DNA of 8,365 bases from positions 1-8,365 of the forward strand of contig JAHDCE010000153.1 of NCBI GenBank assembly GCA_020630045.1, given 5' to 3'. The DNA is from Saprospiraceae bacterium. GTDB taxonomy: Bacteria; Bacteroidota; Bacteroidia; Chitinophagales; Saprospiraceae. The first letter of the stretch is position 1. Each line of letters begins with the position of its first letter. Of this stretch, positions 5,968-8,365 are shown one piece after another. Made by a program: the position numbers and the translations under genes. The notes under the pieces were generated by a model. It had not been told where the DNA came from and ran no database searches. It saw only the letters and a list, made by a program, of their open reading frames with translations.

Positions 5968-6897
5968 TTATTTAGGGGGTAAAATGATATTCAACGACGC
6001 GGGTTGGACGATATAATCCAACATACCCGAATCCTTGAATCCTTCTCCGTCCATATGGATGAAACTGTCATCGGGTATTTTTACACGCAGCCTTTTCGCC
6101 TTGTACCTTTCGGAAAATCCAGCCCTTTCTATCCCGTTGTTGAGAGACTTGGGGAATGACATCCAATACTTCCACTTGGGGGCTTTATTGAAAATCATGA
6201 CCTCTATTTTTCCATCGTCTATGCAAGCGGAGGGGGCCACTGCCATATTGTAACCATATACCGGTGAATTTGCGGCGACTACGATAAGGCATTCCCTCCG
6301 GAAAGGTTCGTCGTCATCCAATTGGATTTCCACATTATAAAATGGAAATTGTCTCGCTTCGCGGAATACTAAACGTGCATACTCGGAAAGACCGCGGCTT
6401 CTGGTGTGTCCGAAATGATAGGCGATGGCCGCATCGAATCCAAGTCCCGAGAGGTTGATATACGGGGTTCCGTTGAGGGAAATTGTGTCTATCTGCCTAA
6501 TGTGTCCTTCATTGAGAATCGATATCGCTTTATTGATACGCCGCCCCACTCCGGCGTGCATGGCAAATCCGTTGCCCGAACCGGCAGGTATAATGCCCAA
6601 TGCCACATCCGTACCGACCAAGTGGCGAATTACTTCATGAAGCGAGCCGTCTCCACCAACCGCAACCACGATATCACATCCATCTTCGACCGCTTGGCGG
6701 GAGAGTTCGATGGCATGACCTGCATATTCTGTTTGACAGACATCAAAGGAAAACCTATGGCTATTCAGTCCTTTTTCCAATCGCTTTTCGATGTTTTTCT
6801 TTTTAAAAACACCGGAAATCGGATTTACGATAAATCTAATTTTCTTAATCTTGGCCAATGGTGTTTCAATTTTCGATTCGCTGAGGGACATGTACAT
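5968..6897 (-). CDS. Diacylglycerol/lipid kinase family protein (YegS/DagK-like)
   Basis: This 309-residue cytoplasmic lipid kinase belongs to the family of YegS, BmrU and bacterial DagK, which use ATP to phosphorylate diacylglycerol or related lipids at the membrane. The catalytic N-domain begins IRFIVNPISG (20-29). The nucleotide-binding loop is VAVGGDGSLHEVI (78-90), with Ser where the family usually has Thr, and the second glycine-rich motif is GIIPAGSGNGFA (101-112). Further family landmarks are SGLGFDAAIA (150-159) and HMDGEG (281-286), equivalent to the conserved DGE. Length is typical. ATG 6897 and ATG 6891 are in the same frame and both lie inside the end of the aspartokinase gene, giving an overlap of 32 or 26 bp and implying translational coupling. 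Its stop lies 22 bp from the convergent response regulator stop. The exact lipid substrate cannot be read from the sequence. Confidence 0.92.
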   Translation of the reverse strand: MYMSLSESKIETPLAKIKKIRFIVNPISGVFKKKNIEKRLEKGLNSHRFSFDVCQTEYAGHAIELSRQAVEDGCDIVVAVGGDGSLHEVIRHLVGTDVALGIIPAGSGNGFAMHAGVGRRINKAISILNEGHIRQIDTISLNGTPYINLSGLGFDAAIAYHFGHTRSRGLSEYARLVFREARQFPFYNVEIQLDDDEPFRRECLIVVAANSPVYGYNMAVAPSACIDDGKIEVMIFNKAPKWKYWMSFPKSLNNGIERAGFSERYKAKRLRVKIPDDSFIHMDGEGFKDSGMLDYIVQPASLNIILPPK

Positions 6898-8152
6898 TTT
6901 TCACGACCATTTGTATGGTATTTGGCAATCGTTCTTCTAGGAGAACAATCTTGCCTCTCTTTAGTTCTTGCAGGGCTTGTTCATTGTAATGACGAATGGT
7001 GACCAGCTCCAAGTCCTCCTTGGTAACGATTTTAAAATCCCGTTCCAAAGTTTCTATCAAACCGGGTAATCTCGAACGGCGATTGTTGACACAAACCGAA
7101 AAGCTGATGGCCGTATTTTTCATCATGTTCACTTTGATTCGCCATTCGGCGAACAAGGAGAACAATCTGCTCAGATGATCCTCGGCGACAAACGAAAAAT
7201 CACGGGTTGAGATATGCAATAATACTTGGTCTTCTTCTAGGACGACAACCGGTGGATATTCCTGATGTTGCTCTGCTGATATTATCGTTCCGGAACCCGT
7301 AGGATCGATAAACGATTTCACATGAAGCGGGATGTTTTTATTCTGGAGCGGTTTGATGGTTTTGGGGTGGATGACCTTCGCTCCGTAATAAGTCATTTCT
7401 ATCGCTTCGCGATAAGACATTTCATCAATTTTGATATAATTGGTGAACTTCCTAGGGTCGGCGTTCAAGATGCCCGGTACATCTTTCCATACGGCCATAT
7501 ACTCGGCATCCAAACAATAGGAAAAAATAGCCGCCGTATAATCCGACCCTTCCCGCCCGAGCGTCGTGGTGTTTCCGTCCGGCGAACTTCCGGTAAATCC
7601 TTGGGTAATTACGGTTTTATGTTCTGATAAGGTCGTTGTTATATTTTTGCGAATCGCGGCTTGTGTTTTTTTCCATTGGATACGCCCTTCCCGATAGGTA
7701 TCATCAGTCAGGATATTTTCCTTGGCATCCATCCATATACCTGTCCGTCCACTTTCGTGGAAATAGGCGGCTACGATTTTGGTAGAAGCCCATTCTCCCA
7801 GTGAAACGACTTGGTCGTACACCATATCAAAATGCTCGGATCGGTATTTGGATATCAGTCCCGGTATGGTCATGAATTTATTTCGAATCACTTCCGTAAC
7901 GGGGTGTTTTTTTCCTAGGAGTTCATCCGCCAAATGCGTGTGGAATAATGTGATGGAAGTCAAGGTTTCCTCCTTGTCAGGAAGGTCATTGTAATAGGCC
8001 GTGAGAACATCCTCCAAAGCATTGGTTACTTTCCCCATTGCGGAAACCACCATTACGATTTCTTTACCGGAAAAGGCATCCACGATTTCCGCAACATTTT
8101 TCACAGCTGTCGCATCCTTTACCGATGCACCTCCAAATTTGAATACGATCAT
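6866..8152 (-). CDS. lysC: Aspartate kinase (monofunctional aspartokinase)
   Basis: This 428-residue enzyme makes 4-phospho-L-aspartate, the first step towards lysine (via diaminopimelate), methionine and threonine. The N-terminus MIVFKFGGAS is the classic aspartokinase start. Other landmarks are SAMGKVTN (37-44), the QGFTGSSPDGNTTTLGREGSDYTAA stretch (184-208), VWKDVPGILNADPR (221-234) and MSYREAIEMTYYGAKVIHPKTI (245-266). Residues from about 305 on form a regulatory tail of ACT type, but it is degenerate: LLHISTRDFSF stands where the ACT core normally reads ISxRT. Feedback control may therefore differ from enterobacterial LysC. A TTG at 8182 extends the frame by ten residues. ATG 8152 is chosen because the family starts exactly there and AAGGA lies 8 nt upstream. 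No homoserine dehydrogenase domain is attached. It leads an operon with the lipid kinase. The lysC symbol is used in the general sense of a monofunctional aspartokinase. Confidence 0.95.
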   Translation of the reverse strand: MIVFKFGGASVKDATAVKNVAEIVDAFSGKEIVMVVSAMGKVTNALEDVLTAYYNDLPDKEETLTSITLFHTHLADELLGKKHPVTEVIRNKFMTIPGLISKYRSEHFDMVYDQVVSLGEWASTKIVAAYFHESGRTGIWMDAKENILTDDTYREGRIQWKKTQAAIRKNITTTLSEHKTVITQGFTGSSPDGNTTTLGREGSDYTAAIFSYCLDAEYMAVWKDVPGILNADPRKFTNYIKIDEMSYREAIEMTYYGAKVIHPKTIKPLQNKNIPLHVKSFIDPTGSGTIISAEQHQEYPPVVVLEEDQVLLHISTRDFSFVAEDHLSRLFSLFAEWRIKVNMMKNTAISFSVCVNNRRSRLPGLIETLERDFKIVTKEDLELVTIRHYNEQALQELKRGKIVLLEERLPNTIQMVVKNVHVPQRIEN

Positions 8153-8160
8153 TTCTCTAT

Positions 8161-8165
8161 TCCTT
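8161..8165 (-). promoter_or_regulatory. Shine-Dalgarno site deciding the aspartokinase start
   Basis: On the minus strand AAGGA lies 8 nt before ATG 8152. Clear Shine-Dalgarno sites are uncommon in this window, so this one supports ATG 8152 over the upstream TTG at 8182. The same five bases could pair with the TCCTT at the end of the leader hairpin's 3' arm (8184-8188). Confidence 0.55.
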
Positions 8166-8183
8166 AGTTCTATCTTATTCAAA

Positions 8184-8214
8184 AAGGAGGATGAACCCGG
8201 GGTTCATCCTCCTT
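8184..8214 (-). promoter_or_regulatory. Attenuator-like hairpin in the aspartokinase leader
   Basis: On the minus strand AAGGAGGATGAACC (8214-8201) and GGTTCATCCTCCTT (8197-8184) form a perfect 14-bp stem with a 3-base loop, directly followed by TTT and then G. Counting the stem's last two Ts this is a T5 tract, the form of an intrinsic terminator. A promoter -7 element sits just upstream (8226-8233), so the hairpin would begin within a few nucleotides of the predicted RNA 5' end, and the aspartokinase start lies 31 nt beyond it. It therefore cannot simply end an upstream gene unless that promoter call is wrong. Attenuation, mRNA 5' stabilisation and ribosome-site sequestration are the options; the T-tract is short, so termination could be inefficient. 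Confidence 0.65.
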
Positions 8215-8225
8215 CGAATTTGGTG

Positions 8226-8233
8226 CAAAATTA
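8226..8233 (-). promoter_or_regulatory. -7 promoter element for the aspartokinase operon
   Basis: The minus strand reads TAATTTTG, an exact fit to the Bacteroidetes TAnnTTTG element, followed by CACC. The predicted start of transcription is near 8219, giving a leader of about 65-70 nt that contains the hairpin at 8184-8214. No TTG at the usual 17-23 bp upstream spacing was found, so the -33 element is weak or absent. Confidence 0.6.
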
Positions 8234-8272
8234 AGGAAGTCTCAAGGAATGATAAAAGAATACATCCAATTT

Positions 8273-8287
8273 TCTATTTGAAATAGA
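8273..8287. promoter_or_regulatory. 15-bp perfect dyad in the divergent intergenic region
   Basis: TCTATTT and AAATAGA are exact complements around a single G. The dyad lies about 40 bp upstream of the aspartokinase -7 element and about 20 bp before the possible start of the divergent gene at 8309. That is a reasonable place for an operator serving either gene. The composition is AT-rich, so chance occurrence is possible. Confidence 0.3.
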
Positions 8288-8308
8288 TGTTATCACGAAA
8301 TTTTTTGT

Positions 8309-8365
8309 ATGAAAGACGAATCGTTATTTTGGGAATCAACGAGGCATTCGCCGCAAAGCATAGCC
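8309..8365 (+). CDS. Possible 5' end of a divergent gene (partial, unidentified)
   Basis: From ATG 8309 the frame stays open through 19 codons to the window edge, reading MKDESLFWESTRHSPQSIA. The composition looks protein-like, and the start is divergent from the aspartokinase with about 156 bp between the two starts, a normal spacing for a shared promoter region. No Shine-Dalgarno site is seen; a T-run (8301-8306) precedes the start. I do not recognise the protein from this fragment. Confidence 0.35.
   Translation, partial: MKDESLFWESTRHSPQSIA

Noticed and set aside
5954..5972. Terminator between the convergent response regulator and lipid kinase
   Set aside because: Only a weak six-pair AT stem (AATAAT/ATTATT) is present with no strong T-run; not convincing.
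6406..7002. 198-codon plus-strand open frame antisense to the lipid kinase and the aspartokinase end
   Set aside because: It runs opposite two well-supported enzymes with intact motifs, and its translation has no recognisable motif.
8175..8207. Ten-codon leader peptide (MNPGFILLFE) encoded through the aspartokinase leader hairpin
   Set aside because: The AAGGAGG sits directly against the ATG with no spacing, and the peptide lacks Lys, Thr and any Met beyond the start, so classical attenuation by end products is not supported.

Overview
The window looks like chromosomal DNA from a member of Bacteroidetes, most likely Flavobacteriia. The evidence is two perfect matches to the Bacteroidetes -7 promoter element (TAnnTTTG), starts that mostly lack Shine-Dalgarno sites, a LytS-type kinase paired with a LytTR regulator in the form common in this group, and moderate-to-low GC. 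It holds seven complete protein genes, two probable gene fragments at the edges, one MITE-like element and several strong dyads.

Layout. Left edge (1-41): probable 3' end of a + strand gene. 85-1545 (+): MoxR/ChlI-like AAA+ ATPase. 1546-1845: non-coding, largely filled by a 162-bp palindromic MITE-like element with a TTA target duplication. 1846-2280 (+): small RDD-family membrane protein. A strong inverted repeat (2300-2358) separates it from the convergent gene at 2423-4039 (-), a secreted class-C beta-lactamase-fold serine hydrolase with a duplicated C-terminal domain. A divergent intergenic region with a promoter element and a hairpin leads to 4189-5205 (+), a LytS/YehU-type sensor kinase, and 5202-5945 (+), a LytTR response regulator; these two overlap by ATGA. 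Convergent to them is a minus-strand operon: aspartate kinase (6866-8152) followed by a YegS/DagK-type lipid kinase (5968-6897), whose start lies inside the end of the aspartokinase gene. Upstream of the aspartokinase are a promoter element, a 14-bp-stem hairpin followed by T residues in the leader, and a small dyad. On the right edge an apparent + strand gene begins (8309) divergently.

How the parts fit. The two-component pair is a self-contained signalling unit, and the divergent serine hydrolase is a plausible but unproven target. The aspartokinase feeds the Lys/Met/Thr branch, and its leader looks built for early transcriptional or translational control. The middle block (about 1.55-5.95 kb) is clearly more AT-rich than both flanks, so it may have a different history.

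I do not see a clearly new multi-gene system such as a phage-defence island, CRISPR array or biosynthetic cluster. The most interesting items are the aspartokinase leader hairpin, the complete MITE with target duplication, and the IS-end-like inverted repeat at 2300-2358.
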